From the NCBI RefSeq assembly GCF_023100805.1, contig NZ_CP095855.1:6799001-6863000 (forward strand): DNA of 64,000 nucleotides, read 5' to 3'. Below are positions 17,593-26,997 of this stretch, piece by piece. This DNA comes from Chitinophaga filiformis (GTDB lineage: Bacteria > Bacteroidota > Bacteroidia > Chitinophagales > Chitinophagaceae). The position numbers and the translations under genes were made by a program. A model generated the notes under the pieces. That model saw nothing but the letters and a program-made list of their open reading frames with translations. It was not told where the DNA came from and searched no databases. Every line of letters starts with the position of its first letter. Within the stretch, counting starts at the first letter, position 1.

Positions 17593-17756
17593 TGTTTTTA
17601 CCTACTGCAGCACAGGCAAAAAGAACTGCCTGACCATTCACAAATATTTTTTTATTGTTTGCCGTCATAGCATCCAGCTATTGAGGTTATGGCGCTATAT
17701 ACCTGTTAAAAACCAACATTAACCAATAGCATCTTATTTAAAACACATAAAATACT

Positions 17757-18839
17757 ATGAAGAGAATTGTCATGCTTATGGGCTTGTATGCCTTGTTGTG
17801 CCATATAGGCTGTAAATCAGCGAAAGAAGGGAAAGAAGAAGAAACAAAATTGCTTGTTACCAGTCCGCTGAAAATGGACACAACGATCACCAGCGAATAT
17901 GTTTGCCAGATACGTTCCATCCGTAACATCGAAGTAAGGGCGCAGGAGAAAGGCTACCTGCAGAACATCTATGTAGATGAAGGACAGTTCGTGAAAAAAG
18001 GTCAACTCCTGTTCAAGATCATGCCTACCATATATGAGGCCGAGCAACAGAGAGCACAGGCGGAAGTAGATATCGCGGAGATCGAAGTAAAGAATACCCA
18101 GCCACTGGCAGACAAGAACGTGGTATCAAAAAATGAACTGGCCATGGCACAAGCCAAACTTGGTAAGGCAAAGGCGGAGCTGGCACTGGCCAAAGCTCAC
18201 CTGGCCTTTACTGAGATCAGGGCACCTTTCGACGGACTGGTAGACCTCCTGCACTTAAAACTGGGTAGCCTTGTAGAAGAAGGTGAACTGCTTACTACTT
18301 TGAGTGATAACAGTAAAATGTGGGTCTATTTCAATGTATCTGAACCAGAGTACCTGAGCTATAAAGCGCAGGCTAATAATAATGGTAAACTGGAAGTACA
18401 CCTGCTGACTGCCGACAAACAACTGTTCAAAAGTCCGGGGGTAGTTGAAACCATTGAAAGTGAATTCAACAACGAAACAGGTAATATCGCCTTCAGGGCC
18501 ACATTCCCTAACACAGACGGGCTGCTGAGACATGGTGAAACCGGTACCATCCTGATCAACAAACCGATCAGAGATGCGGTGATCATTCCGCAGAAAGCAA
18601 CCCTCGAGATCATGGACAAAAAATATGTTTATGTCGTGGATAAGAACAATGTAGTGAAATTAACGCCTATCTCCATTGCTGCTGAAATGCCAGACCTGTA
18701 TGTAATAAAAGATGGACTGAATGCCGATGAAAAGATACTGCTGGAAGGATTAAGGAAGGTAAAGAATAATGACAAGATCGCGTTCGATTATGAGGAGCCC
18801 AGGAAAGTTGTCTCCCATTTAATATTAGCATCGGAATAA
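17757..18839 (+). CDS. RND efflux periplasmic adaptor (membrane fusion protein)
   Basis: 360-residue lipoprotein (LLCHIGC, C19) of the AcrA/MexA type. The segments in order are VRAQEKGYLQNIYVDEGQFVKKGQLLF (first lipoyl half), an alpha-helical hairpin rich in Ala, Glu and Lys (EAEQQRAQAEVDIAEIEVKN and after), the second lipoyl half FTEIRAPFDGLVDLLHLKLG, a beta-barrel domain and a membrane-proximal domain ending with VVIPQKATLE-type sequence. It links the inner membrane pump to the outer membrane channel. It is followed by the pump gene after 27 bases and the channel gene, so the three form a complete tripartite efflux operon. The exported compounds are unknown. Confidence 0.93.
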   Translation: MKRIVMLMGLYALLCHIGCKSAKEGKEEETKLLVTSPLKMDTTITSEYVCQIRSIRNIEVRAQEKGYLQNIYVDEGQFVKKGQLLFKIMPTIYEAEQQRAQAEVDIAEIEVKNTQPLADKNVVSKNELAMAQAKLGKAKAELALAKAHLAFTEIRAPFDGLVDLLHLKLGSLVEEGELLTTLSDNSKMWVYFNVSEPEYLSYKAQANNNGKLEVHLLTADKQLFKSPGVVETIESEFNNETGNIAFRATFPNTDGLLRHGETGTILINKPIRDAVIIPQKATLEIMDKKYVYVVDKNNVVKLTPISIAAEMPDLYVIKDGLNADEKILLEGLRKVKNNDKIAFDYEEPRKVVSHLILASE

Positions 18840-18866
18840 TGTAAGTATCTAAAAAAAGCAAGCAGC

Positions 18867-21800
18867 ATGTTTAACATATTCATGAAGAGGCCGGTCTTTG
18901 CGATAGTGATATCTCTTATCATTGTCTTCATGGGCGTACTGGCCATTAATACCTTACCCACCTCACAGTTCCCTTCGATTGCACCACCAAGGGTAATTGT
19001 GAGTGTAGCCTACCCCGGCGCCAGCGCGGATGTACTGGTCCAGTCGGTGCTCATCCCGATGGAAAAAGCAGTGAATGGTGTGCCGGGTATGAAGTACATG
19101 ACCTCCGACGCTACCAGCGCCGGTGAAGCGAATATTCAGGTAGTATTCGACCTGGGCACAGATCCGAACCAGGCCGTAGTAAACGTTAAGAACAGGATCG
19201 AACAGGTAACGAGCAGGCTCCCGCCACTCGTACAACGTGAAGGTATTGTGGTGAACATCCTGCAGCCCAACATGCTGATGTATGTAAACGTATACAGTAC
19301 TGATAAGAAGGCGGATGAGAATTTTCTGTACAACTACGCCAACATTAACATATTAAATGAGCTCAAAAGGGTAAAAGGTATCGGTAATGCCCAGATCCTG
19401 GGTAGCCGTCAGTATGCAATGCGTATCTGGCTGAAGCCTGACCGTATGCGTGCTTACAATGTTTCTACCGATGAAGTGATGGAGGCATTGAGCAACCAGA
19501 GTATCATAGGCTCTCCGGGCCGTTTGGGAAGAAGTGATGGTAAACGTTCGGAGTCGCTCGAATATGTACTGACCTACCAGGGACGATATAACAAACCCGA
19601 ACAATACCAGGATGTGATCATCCGCGCTAATCCGAACGGTGAGATACTTTACCTGAAAGACATAGCGGATGTTGAATTCGGAAGTGAGTTCTACGATATC
19701 TACTCCAACCTGAACGGTCACCCTTCCGCTGCGATCGTATTGAAACAGACTTATGGCAGTAATGCGAGCGATGTGATCAAAGCGATCAAACTCAAGCTGG
19801 ATGAAATTAAAAAGAGCTCCTTTCCTCCGGGCATGGACTATGAGATCGATTATGACGTATCCAGCTTCCTGAATGCCTCTATCGAAAAGGTAGTGCATAC
19901 ATTGGGAGAGGCCTTCATACTGGTAGCGATAGTGGTATTCATCTTCCTGGGCGACTGGCGTTCAACGCTCATCCCCACACTGGCGGTGCCGGTATCGTTG
20001 GTGGGTGCTTTCTTCTTCATGCAGCTGTTCGGGCTCACCATCAACCTCATTACGCTGTTTGCACTCGTACTGGCTATCGGTATCGTGGTGGACAATGCCA
20101 TTGTGGTGATAGAGGCCGTCCATGCTAAAATGGAGGAAGAACATCTCTCGCCTTACCAGGCAACCATCAAAGTGATACATGAGATCAGCGGGGCGATCAT
20201 CGCGATCACCTTCGTAATGACGGCGGTGTTCATTCCCGTGGCATTCATGTCGGGCCCTGTAGGTATCTTCTACCGGCAGTTTGCCATCACCATGGCTACA
20301 TCTATTGTACTCTCCGGCGTAGTGGCGCTGACACTGACGCCTGTGCTTTGTGCCATCATCCTGAAGAACAACCACGGGCAGCCAAGGAAAAAGACGATCG
20401 TCAACAGGTTCCTGGATGGCTTCAACCACCAGTTCGAGAAACTGACCGGTAAGTATGCCAGCTTTCTGAAACTGATCGTGAACCGCAGGGTGGTGACCTT
20501 TGGTATCCTCCTGGCTTTCGGCGCCGGTATAGTAGGCATCAACAGTAATCTTGCATCCGGTTTCATTCCCAATGAGGACCAGGGTATGATCTATGCCATT
20601 ATCCAGACGCCTCCGGGCGCTACCCTGGAAAGGACCAATGATCTGGCTAAAAGAGTACAGGAGATCGCCGAACATATAGAAGGTATCCAGTCCGTTTCCG
20701 CACTGGCGGGTTACGAGGTATTGACCGAAGGTAGGGGTTCCAACGCAGGTACCTGTCTGATTTCCCTGAAAGACTGGTCAGAGCGTAAACACTCCGTAAC
20801 TGAGATCATCGAGGAGCTGGAAGAAAAATCAAAAGATATCCCTGGTGCTACCATCGAGTTCTTTGGTCCTCCGGCCGTACCTGGTTATGGCGCTGCGGGC
20901 GGTTTTGCTTTACGTCTGCTCGATAAGACCAACAGCGATGATTATAAAGAACTGGAAAAAGTGAACGATCAGTTCATGGCGGCACTGGGAAAACGTAAGG
21001 AGCTGACAGGTCTCTTCACATTCTTCAGCGCCAACTATCCCCAGTACGAACTGCAGATCGACAACAAGGCAGCAATGCAGAAAGGCGTATCTATCGGTAA
21101 GGCGATGGACAACCTCTCCATCCTGATCGGTAGTACCTACGAACTTGGTTTCATCAGGTTCGGTACATCTCTCAAGGTGTACGTACAGGCCTCTCCTGAA
21201 TACAGAAGACTGCCTGATGACCTGATGAAGTTGTACGTGAAGAACAATAAAGACGAGATGGTGCCTTATTCAGCGTTCATGTCCATCAAAAAGACACATG
21301 GCCTGAATGAGATCACCCGCTACAACATGTACACCTCTTCCGCCATCAGGGGTGAGCCTGCAGCTGGTTACAGCAGCGGTGAAGCCACTAAAGCCATCCA
21401 GGAAGTAGCTAAACAGACACTGCCACGCGGATATGATATAGACTGGGAAGGTTTGTCGAAAGACGAGGTAGAACGTGGAAATGAAGCGCTCTATATCTTC
21501 CTGGTAGTACTGGCCTTCGTATACCTGATCCTTGCTGCGCAATATGAAAGCTTCCTGCTGCCACTGGCGGTGATACTCTCCCTCCCGGCGGGTATTTTCG
21601 GAGCCTTCTTCCTGGTGAAGTTAATGGGACTGGCCAACGATATATACGCCCAGGTGGGTCTGGTAATGCTTGTTGGTTTGTTGGGCAAGAACGCGGTATT
21701 GATCGTAGAGTTTGCGGTGCAGAAACACCGTGCCGGTGCATCCGTGATAGATGCTGCGATAGAAGGTGCGAGAACGCGTTTCCGTCCGATCCTGATGACG

Positions 21801-22034
21801 TCCCTGGCTTTCATTGCCGGTCTGATACCGCTGTTGTTCGCAACAGGTCCGGGTGCTATCGGTAACCACACCATTGGCGCTGCTTCTGCCGGCGGTATGC
21901 TGCTGGGAACAGTGTTCGGCGTGATCGTCATCCCGGGACTGTACTACATATTCGGCGGTCTTGCGGCAAAACGCAAGCTCATTAAAGATGAAGACGGAAA
22001 CCCCTTAACAGAAGAAATCGATCACAATGTTTAG
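18867..22034 (+). CDS. RND multidrug efflux pump, AcrB/HAE1 type
   Basis: 1055 residues with the full 12-helix plan and two large periplasmic loops. It starts MFNIFMKRPVFAIVISLIIV, the standard HAE1 N-terminus. In helix 4 the proton-relay motif reads GIVVDNAIVVIEA, with Asp409 and Asn410 where AcrB has Asp407-Asp408. The helix-10 Lys (LLGKNAVLIVEFA, K941) is conserved, as is GFIPNEDQG after helix 7. Periplasmic drug-porter loops are present at full length. It is driven by the proton gradient and works with the adaptor upstream and the channel gene, which it overlaps by 8 bases. The Asp-to-Asn change may alter coupling, though it occurs in other pumps. Confidence 0.94.
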   Translation: MFNIFMKRPVFAIVISLIIVFMGVLAINTLPTSQFPSIAPPRVIVSVAYPGASADVLVQSVLIPMEKAVNGVPGMKYMTSDATSAGEANIQVVFDLGTDPNQAVVNVKNRIEQVTSRLPPLVQREGIVVNILQPNMLMYVNVYSTDKKADENFLYNYANINILNELKRVKGIGNAQILGSRQYAMRIWLKPDRMRAYNVSTDEVMEALSNQSIIGSPGRLGRSDGKRSESLEYVLTYQGRYNKPEQYQDVIIRANPNGEILYLKDIADVEFGSEFYDIYSNLNGHPSAAIVLKQTYGSNASDVIKAIKLKLDEIKKSSFPPGMDYEIDYDVSSFLNASIEKVVHTLGEAFILVAIVVFIFLGDWRSTLIPTLAVPVSLVGAFFFMQLFGLTINLITLFALVLAIGIVVDNAIVVIEAVHAKMEEEHLSPYQATIKVIHEISGAIIAITFVMTAVFIPVAFMSGPVGIFYRQFAITMATSIVLSGVVALTLTPVLCAIILKNNHGQPRKKTIVNRFLDGFNHQFEKLTGKYASFLKLIVNRRVVTFGILLAFGAGIVGINSNLASGFIPNEDQGMIYAIIQTPPGATLERTNDLAKRVQEIAEHIEGIQSVSALAGYEVLTEGRGSNAGTCLISLKDWSERKHSVTEIIEELEEKSKDIPGATIEFFGPPAVPGYGAAGGFALRLLDKTNSDDYKELEKVNDQFMAALGKRKELTGLFTFFSANYPQYELQIDNKAAMQKGVSIGKAMDNLSILIGSTYELGFIRFGTSLKVYVQASPEYRRLPDDLMKLYVKNNKDEMVPYSAFMSIKKTHGLNEITRYNMYTSSAIRGEPAAGYSSGEATKAIQEVAKQTLPRGYDIDWEGLSKDEVERGNEALYIFLVVLAFVYLILAAQYESFLLPLAVILSLPAGIFGAFFLVKLMGLANDIYAQVGLVMLVGLLGKNAVLIVEFAVQKHRAGASVIDAAIEGARTRFRPILMTSLAFIAGLIPLLFATGPGAIGNHTIGAASAGGMLLGTVFGVIVIPGLYYIFGGLAAKRKLIKDEDGNPLTEEIDHNV

Positions 22035-23460
22035 AAAAAAAGTATATAAGTATATAGGAATAACCTGTGTTTCCTTAGCTGCTGCGGCTTGTGGCGTACC
22101 GGCCTTAACGGAAAAGACAGAAAACAGAACAGTGCCTGCGAGTTATAACAACTCGCAGGACACCGTTAACATTGCCAGGATGAAGTGGAAGGAATACTTC
22201 ACCGACCCTTACCTGGCAGCGCTCATCGATACGGCTTTAAAGAACAACCAGGAGCTTAATATCACCTTACAGGAGATAGAGATAGCCCGGAATGAGATAA
22301 GGGCCAGAAAGGGCGAATATTTGCCATTTGTAGGGGTCAGAGGTGCTGCCGGGGTGGAAAAGGTAGGCCGTTACACGAGCCAGGGCGCAGGTGATGCAAC
22401 TACGGAGATCGAACCGGGGAAAGAAATGCCTGACCCATTGCCCGATTTCCTGCTGGGCGCCTATGCTACATGGGAAGTGGACATCTGGCATAAACTGCAC
22501 AACGCTAAAAAGGCAGCAGTGACCAGGTACCTCTCTTCCGTGGAAGGCAGGAACTTCATCGTTACCACCCTGATAGCTGAAATAGCCAATTCATACTACG
22601 AGTTACTGGCCCTGGACAATCAGCTGGGTATTGTAAAACAGAATATCGACATCCTGAACAATGCGCTGGAAGTGGTAAAGCTGCAGAAGGAAGCCTCCCG
22701 CGTCACCGAACTGGCTGTACGTAAATTTGAGGCGGAAGTGCTGAACACCCAAAGTCTTCAGTACGATATCCGCCAGAAGATCACCGAGACGGAAAACAGG
22801 ATCAATTTCCTCCTGGGCAGATATCCACAGCCTATCCAGAGAAACCTCCAGACTTTCGACAGCCCGATGCCGGAGATCATTCATTCGGGTATTCCTTCCC
22901 AGTTACTGGCCAACCGTCCTGATATCAAACAGGCCGAACTGGACCTGGCTGCGTCCAAACTGGATATAAAGGTAGCCAAGGCCCAGTTCTACCCTTCCCT
23001 GGGTATTTCTGCGTCCCTGGGTTATAACGCCTTTAATCCGGCCTATCTGTTCCGGACGCCTAAATCGCTGATGTATTCCCTGGCGGGTGATCTGATTGCG
23101 CCGCTGGTCAACAAGAATGCGATCAAAGCCACCTACTACACCGCCAATGCCAAACAGGTACAGGCAGCTTACAACTACGAGCGTACCATCCTGAACGCCT
23201 ATGTTGAGGTGGCCAACCAACTGATCAAGATCGGTAACCTGTCTAAAAGCTATGACCTGAAATCGAAGCAGGTACAGGCGCTTTCCGAATCCATCGCTAT
23301 TTCCAACAGCCTCTTCCAGTCAGCCCGTGCCGACTATATGGAGGTGCTGCTTACCCAGCGGGATGCACTGGAATCGAAATTTGAGCTTATAGAAACCAAA
23401 AAACAGCAGCTGAACGCCATGGTGAATGTTTACCAGGCACTGGGCGGCGGCTGGAATTAA
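22027..23460 (+). CDS. Outer membrane efflux channel, NodT/OprM type
   Basis: 477 residues. The signal carries a lipobox-like SLAAAACG (cysteine near 22). Two repeated TolC-type halves follow, with long helices such as DTALKNNQELNITLQEIEIA and the OprM-type GIPSQLLANRPDIKQAELDL near residue 300, the usual marker of NodT-family lipoproteins. It forms the trimeric outer-membrane and periplasmic tunnel for the pump encoded just before it. The start codon lies inside the end of the pump gene, which indicates translational coupling. A strong hairpin terminator follows after 18 bases, closing the operon. Confidence 0.93.
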   Translation: MFRKKVYKYIGITCVSLAAAACGVPALTEKTENRTVPASYNNSQDTVNIARMKWKEYFTDPYLAALIDTALKNNQELNITLQEIEIARNEIRARKGEYLPFVGVRGAAGVEKVGRYTSQGAGDATTEIEPGKEMPDPLPDFLLGAYATWEVDIWHKLHNAKKAAVTRYLSSVEGRNFIVTTLIAEIANSYYELLALDNQLGIVKQNIDILNNALEVVKLQKEASRVTELAVRKFEAEVLNTQSLQYDIRQKITETENRINFLLGRYPQPIQRNLQTFDSPMPEIIHSGIPSQLLANRPDIKQAELDLAASKLDIKVAKAQFYPSLGISASLGYNAFNPAYLFRTPKSLMYSLAGDLIAPLVNKNAIKATYYTANAKQVQAAYNYERTILNAYVEVANQLIKIGNLSKSYDLKSKQVQALSESIAISNSLFQSARADYMEVLLTQRDALESKFELIETKKQQLNAMVNVYQALGGGWN

Positions 23461-23478
23461 TATATCCGGCAAAACCTG

Positions 23479-23530
23479 AAAACGAGGATAATCGCCCTAA
23501 TAACCGTCAGGGTAGTATTATCCTCGTTTT
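23479..23530 (+). terminator. Terminator of the efflux operon
   Basis: AAAACGAGGATAAT (23479-23492) and ATTATCCTCGTTTT (23517-23530) form a perfect 14-bp stem. A smaller inner stem (CCCT with AGGG) lies in the loop, and the stem ends in a T run. Confidence 0.8.
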
Positions 23531-23630
23531 TATTTGTATCTGCCTTCAGATAATTACGAAAGGAACCCGGCAACCGTTGTGAAGTCTCCCCTTCATTTAT
23601 TATTTTCGTGATAACCCGTTAATAATCCAC

Positions 23631-24758
23631 ATGAAAAAGCTGTATTTCCTGTTCCTTGTCCTGTTAGCCATCAGCTGCCGGCTCTTTGCACAACAACCTA
23701 TCGGCCGCTTACCCGACTGGGCCCTGGGCCCCTTCGTGAGACCACCAGGTCTGAACCCGATCATCTCTCCCGACACCAACAGCCGCTTTTATGACCCGAT
23801 GCAGCAAAAGCTGCTGGACTGGGAAAGCAATGATACCTTCAACCCCGCCGCAGCGGTGAAAGACAGTAAGGTCTATGTGCTGTATCGTGCGGAAGACAAA
23901 TCAGGTGTGGGTATAGGGCACCGTACCTCCAGGATAGGACTGGCAGAGAGCAGAGACGGTATTTCGATGAAACGGATGAAAGAACCTGTGCTTTTCCCGG
24001 GTTCGGACGACCAGCAGGAGTTTGAGTGGACTGGGGGTTGTGAGGATCCCAGGGTGGCTGTTACAGAAGACGGTACTTACCTGATGCTATATACCCAGTG
24101 GAACAAAAAAGTGCCCCGCCTGGGTTCCGCAACGTCAAAAGACCTGGTACACTGGAAGAAACATGGCCCTGTTTTCCAGGACGCATTCAATGGCAGGTTC
24201 CATAATATCCCTTCTAAATCTGCCTCCGTTCTCACCACCCTGAAAGATGGTCAGCTCAGGATCACGAAGTATAAGGGCAAATACTGGATGTACTGGGGTG
24301 AATATCATGTTTATGCTGCTACCTCCGACAATCTCGTTGACTGGGAACCGGTGGTGGATGAGAAAGGCGCCCTTAAAGCCCTCATATCTCCCCGTAAAGG
24401 CTATTTCGACAGTAACCTGACCGAGTGTGGCCCGCCGGCAATTCTGACCGATAAAGGCATCGTATTGCTCTATAACGGGAAGAACCTTGGCGGCAAGGAT
24501 AGAGATACCAACTATACTGCCAATTCTTACTGCGCCGGTCAGATGTTGTTCAGTAAGGATGACCCGACAAAGTTCATTACCCGGCTTGACCAGCCGTTCA
24601 TGGTGCCGGCCGAACCTTTTGAGAAAAGCGGGCAATACCCGGCAGGAACAGTGTTCATCGAAGGACTGGTCTATTTCAAAGGCAGATACCTGCTGTATTA
24701 CGGATGTGCAGATTCCAGGGTAGCAGTGGCTGTTTATGATCCGGCGAGGGCAAATTAA
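23631..24758 (+). CDS. Secreted GH130-like glycosidase or phosphorylase
   Basis: 375 residues with a signal peptide (about 1-20, ending LFAQ). The GH130 five-bladed propeller motifs can be followed in order: SNDTFNPAAAVKDSKVYVLYRAED, then GCEDPRVAVTEDGTYLM, then DSNLTECGPPAIL, and last GTVFIEGLVYFKGRYLLYYGCADSRVAVAVYD. GH130 includes beta-mannoside phosphorylases and hydrolases. Phosphorylases need phosphate-binding Arg and His residues and usually work in the cytoplasm, so an exported copy suggests a hydrolase. It stands alone between the efflux operon and an SRPBCC gene, with a TATTTTCG -7-like box at 23601-23608. No SusC/SusD pair is adjacent. Confidence 0.82.
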   Translation: MKKLYFLFLVLLAISCRLFAQQPIGRLPDWALGPFVRPPGLNPIISPDTNSRFYDPMQQKLLDWESNDTFNPAAAVKDSKVYVLYRAEDKSGVGIGHRTSRIGLAESRDGISMKRMKEPVLFPGSDDQQEFEWTGGCEDPRVAVTEDGTYLMLYTQWNKKVPRLGSATSKDLVHWKKHGPVFQDAFNGRFHNIPSKSASVLTTLKDGQLRITKYKGKYWMYWGEYHVYAATSDNLVDWEPVVDEKGALKALISPRKGYFDSNLTECGPPAILTDKGIVLLYNGKNLGGKDRDTNYTANSYCAGQMLFSKDDPTKFITRLDQPFMVPAEPFEKSGQYPAGTVFIEGLVYFKGRYLLYYGCADSRVAVAVYDPARAN

Positions 24759-24887
24759 TTATTTGCTATCTGCTGCCTGTTCCCGGGTAAGAAGCTTGTT
24801 GATGTCCGGCCAAACGGATCAGATGATTAATTTCCTGATATTTGTCGCTGCCGGATAAAGAACCAACAGACTGAAACCGACGTTACA

Positions 24888-25316
24888 ATGGAAGACATAC
24901 TGGAGAAAAAGATACTGATCAATGCACCGGCTGCGGAAGTATGGAAATTACTCACAGACACGCGGCTCATGACAACATGGATGGGATCGGGTGAAATGGA
25001 CCTGGAAATCAGCACCAGCTGGGAAGTGGGTACGCCGATACTGATCAAAGGCTTTCATCATGTGAAGTTCCAAAACAAAGGAACAGTAATGGAATACGTA
25101 CCTGGCAGTGTAGTCAGTTATAACTTTTTAAGTTCAATATCCCGCCTGCCGAATAAGCCAGAAAACCATACAACCCTTAGGTTTGTATTGAAGCCGGGGG
25201 AAGATAAGACCACCCTGTTACTCACTATCAGCAATTTTCCTACGGAAGAGATTTACCACCATCTGAATTTCTATTGGAATGTTACATTGGCAATGCTCAG
25301 CAGGCAGTATGCTTAA
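24888..25316 (+). CDS. SRPBCC/AHSA1-like small-molecule-binding protein
   Basis: 142 residues of the START/Bet v1-like helix-grip fold. The N-terminal KKILINAPAAEVWKLLTDTRLMTTWM is the usual AHSA1-family opening, followed by WEVGTPILIKG, KGTVMEYVPGSVVSYNF and the C-terminal long helix HHLNFYWNVTLAMLSRQYA. Such proteins form a hydrophobic ligand cavity; some are Hsp90 co-chaperone-like and many have no known ligand. No signal peptide is seen, so it is cytoplasmic. It is a single gene convergent with the CxxC lipoprotein gene, 25 bases away. Confidence 0.85.
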   Translation: MEDILEKKILINAPAAEVWKLLTDTRLMTTWMGSGEMDLEISTSWEVGTPILIKGFHHVKFQNKGTVMEYVPGSVVSYNFLSSISRLPNKPENHTTLRFVLKPGEDKTTLLLTISNFPTEEIYHHLNFYWNVTLAMLSRQYA

Positions 25317-25341
25317 AGCGATAAGCAAGAAAAATAAGTGT

Positions 25342-25788
25342 TCATTTACCCAACAAAGCACTCAGCCCTTCGTCATCAGGACTTTGATAAGCGATCCTGC
25401 GGATCTGATGATCTTTTACAGTAACGATCATCGGATAGATCTCTTTCCCCTTATCAGGATATTCGATCATATTTGCCGTATCCAGCAATACTTTGCTGCT
25501 GGATATAACATTACTTCCCAGTTTGATTCTTAATAATTTGGCGGATTGTATCCTGGTGAAAATATACCTGATACTATCTGACTTACCGATGTTATTCTTT
25601 ACAAACGCTTCCGCTGTACTGATACAACCTTCACAACCCTGGTTGGGAATGATCACATAACTGCCGGTACTGAGCTGATGCTTATCCAATGCCACAATAG
25701 CCCGATTCAGGCCAGTATGTTCATCAGCACATGCAGATAAGAGTACTATCAGGAAAAACAGCTTATAGTTCAATCTTACATTGTACAT
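25342..25788 (-). CDS. Lipoprotein with GCEGC (CxxC) motif, unknown function
   Basis: 148 residues from the ATG at 25788 (MYNVRLNYKLFFLIVLLSACADEH), chosen because it puts a clean lipobox (LLSAC) about 20 residues from the start; an ATG at 25821 would spoil the signal. The core VIIPNQGCEGCISTAEAFV resembles the beta-strand, CxxC and helix of thioredoxin-like folds, and MIVTVKDHQIRRIAYQSPDD follows. It overlaps the end of the DUF4221-like gene by 26 bases, so the two are translated together. A redox or disulfide role in the periplasm is an inference from the CxxC motif and the four-cysteine peptide encoded first in the same set. Confidence 0.72.
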   Translation of the reverse strand: MYNVRLNYKLFFLIVLLSACADEHTGLNRAIVALDKHQLSTGSYVIIPNQGCEGCISTAEAFVKNNIGKSDSIRYIFTRIQSAKLLRIKLGSNVISSSKVLLDTANMIEYPDKGKEIYPMIVTVKDHQIRRIAYQSPDDEGLSALLGK

Positions 25789-26935
25789 ACTGGGCGATGT
25801 TTTGATCCTTATTATTTGCATTCAGAAAATATAGGCCCTCCGGAGTCATAAAGAAGTTGTCCAATGCCAGTGCATCAGGTAAAGCCGCTTCTCCGAGGTA
25901 CCTGAAGTCCTTATCGAATGCGATCAGGCTGGCTTGTTTTCCTTTTAACTTACCGGTGATCGACAGTTTATCAGCAGGAGGTAATTCGAGCAACCTGTAA
26001 TACCTGTCATGATAATGATCATAAATGATATTACGGTAGGAAGGCGTACTGGTATAATAACCCAGGGCCAGCTCCGGATCCAGTATCTGTTTATCATTTT
26101 TGGATAATGTCATTGAGGTGATGCAGATGCTGTTCCTGCTGCCGGCATACAATTCTTTTGTCTGCCAGTTGCTGTCTACCAGCTGGATGTTATGATCAAC
26201 CGGAAGGCTGATCAACAACTGCTTTGTCCTTTCATTGTAGGCAGCATACGGCGTGCGCATATGCGAACCGCCCCAGTTATGTTGCCAGTATACTTTGGAA
26301 TAAGGCAGGTGATGACTGATATTTCCACCGGGCAGGTCAATCATTGTACAGATGGTACGGCTTTTTACAGGTTCTCCCTCCCTCTCCCCCAGCAGGAAGC
26401 CGGCACCAATGATCTTATTGCCCAGGAAAAATACAGGCGACGCTGCATTGGCATAAGGCCAGGCTGCAGCATTACCTTTCATCCGTGGTGCTGCACGGTT
26501 AACGAAATCAAGGCTCTTATAAACAGTATCATGGGTCAGCGAATAATAAGACAGCTTTGCACTGCCATAAGTATAAAGCACCAGGCTATCAGCAGCGAGA
26601 AATTTCATGTAAGAGACCTTCTGCTTAACATTCACCGGGTGAATGCTATCGGGATAGACCAGTCCTTTCTTCCCCAGCGGATATTGCAGCAGTCGCCTGT
26701 TATAGCTGTCAAATGCATATAATACATTTGCCGCAGCATGATAATCGATTGGTGTTGCAATACCCATTACCATTAAGCTATCCAGGTAAAGCTGCAGTGT
26801 ATCATTGGTGGATATTCTGAGCGGAATGGCAGTACCGGCCGTGTTACAATTTGACCAGGGCTTTTCCTTCACCGTATCACAGGCACAAAGAGAAATAAAG
26901 ACGGCCCATAATAAAAACAATGATTTTCCTGACAT
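25763..26935 (-). CDS. DUF4221-like beta-propeller lipoprotein
   Basis: 390 residues from the ATG at 26935 (MSGKSLFLLWAVFISLCACDTVK), which gives a lipoprotein signal with its cysteine near 18-20; an in-frame ATG lies at 27019. The body has repeating propeller-like strands (NVLYAFDSYNRRLLQYPLG, NKIIGAGFLLGEREG, RYYRLLELPPADK, ASLIAFDKDFRYLGEAALP and FFMTPEGLYFLNAN), similar to DUF4221 and 6-bladed propeller lipoproteins of Bacteroidota. The function of the family is unknown. It is encoded 62 bases after a small exported cysteine-rich peptide and overlaps the CxxC lipoprotein gene, and the trio looks like one operon. Confidence 0.72.
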   Translation of the reverse strand: MSGKSLFLLWAVFISLCACDTVKEKPWSNCNTAGTAIPLRISTNDTLQLYLDSLMVMGIATPIDYHAAANVLYAFDSYNRRLLQYPLGKKGLVYPDSIHPVNVKQKVSYMKFLAADSLVLYTYGSAKLSYYSLTHDTVYKSLDFVNRAAPRMKGNAAAWPYANAASPVFFLGNKIIGAGFLLGEREGEPVKSRTICTMIDLPGGNISHHLPYSKVYWQHNWGGSHMRTPYAAYNERTKQLLISLPVDHNIQLVDSNWQTKELYAGSRNSICITSMTLSKNDKQILDPELALGYYTSTPSYRNIIYDHYHDRYYRLLELPPADKLSITGKLKGKQASLIAFDKDFRYLGEAALPDALALDNFFMTPEGLYFLNANNKDQNIAQYVQCKIEL

Positions 26936-26997
26936 ATGTCTGTTTAGACTTGAAATAAATAAAATAAACAGGGCGGTTGCGCCCTGTTTATCATCCG

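Noticed and set aside
19962..20675. A 237-codon frame antisense to the RND pump gene
   Set aside because: It lies wholly opposite a well-conserved gene and is rich in His, Arg and Asp, as expected from reading such codons in reverse. It has no start context.
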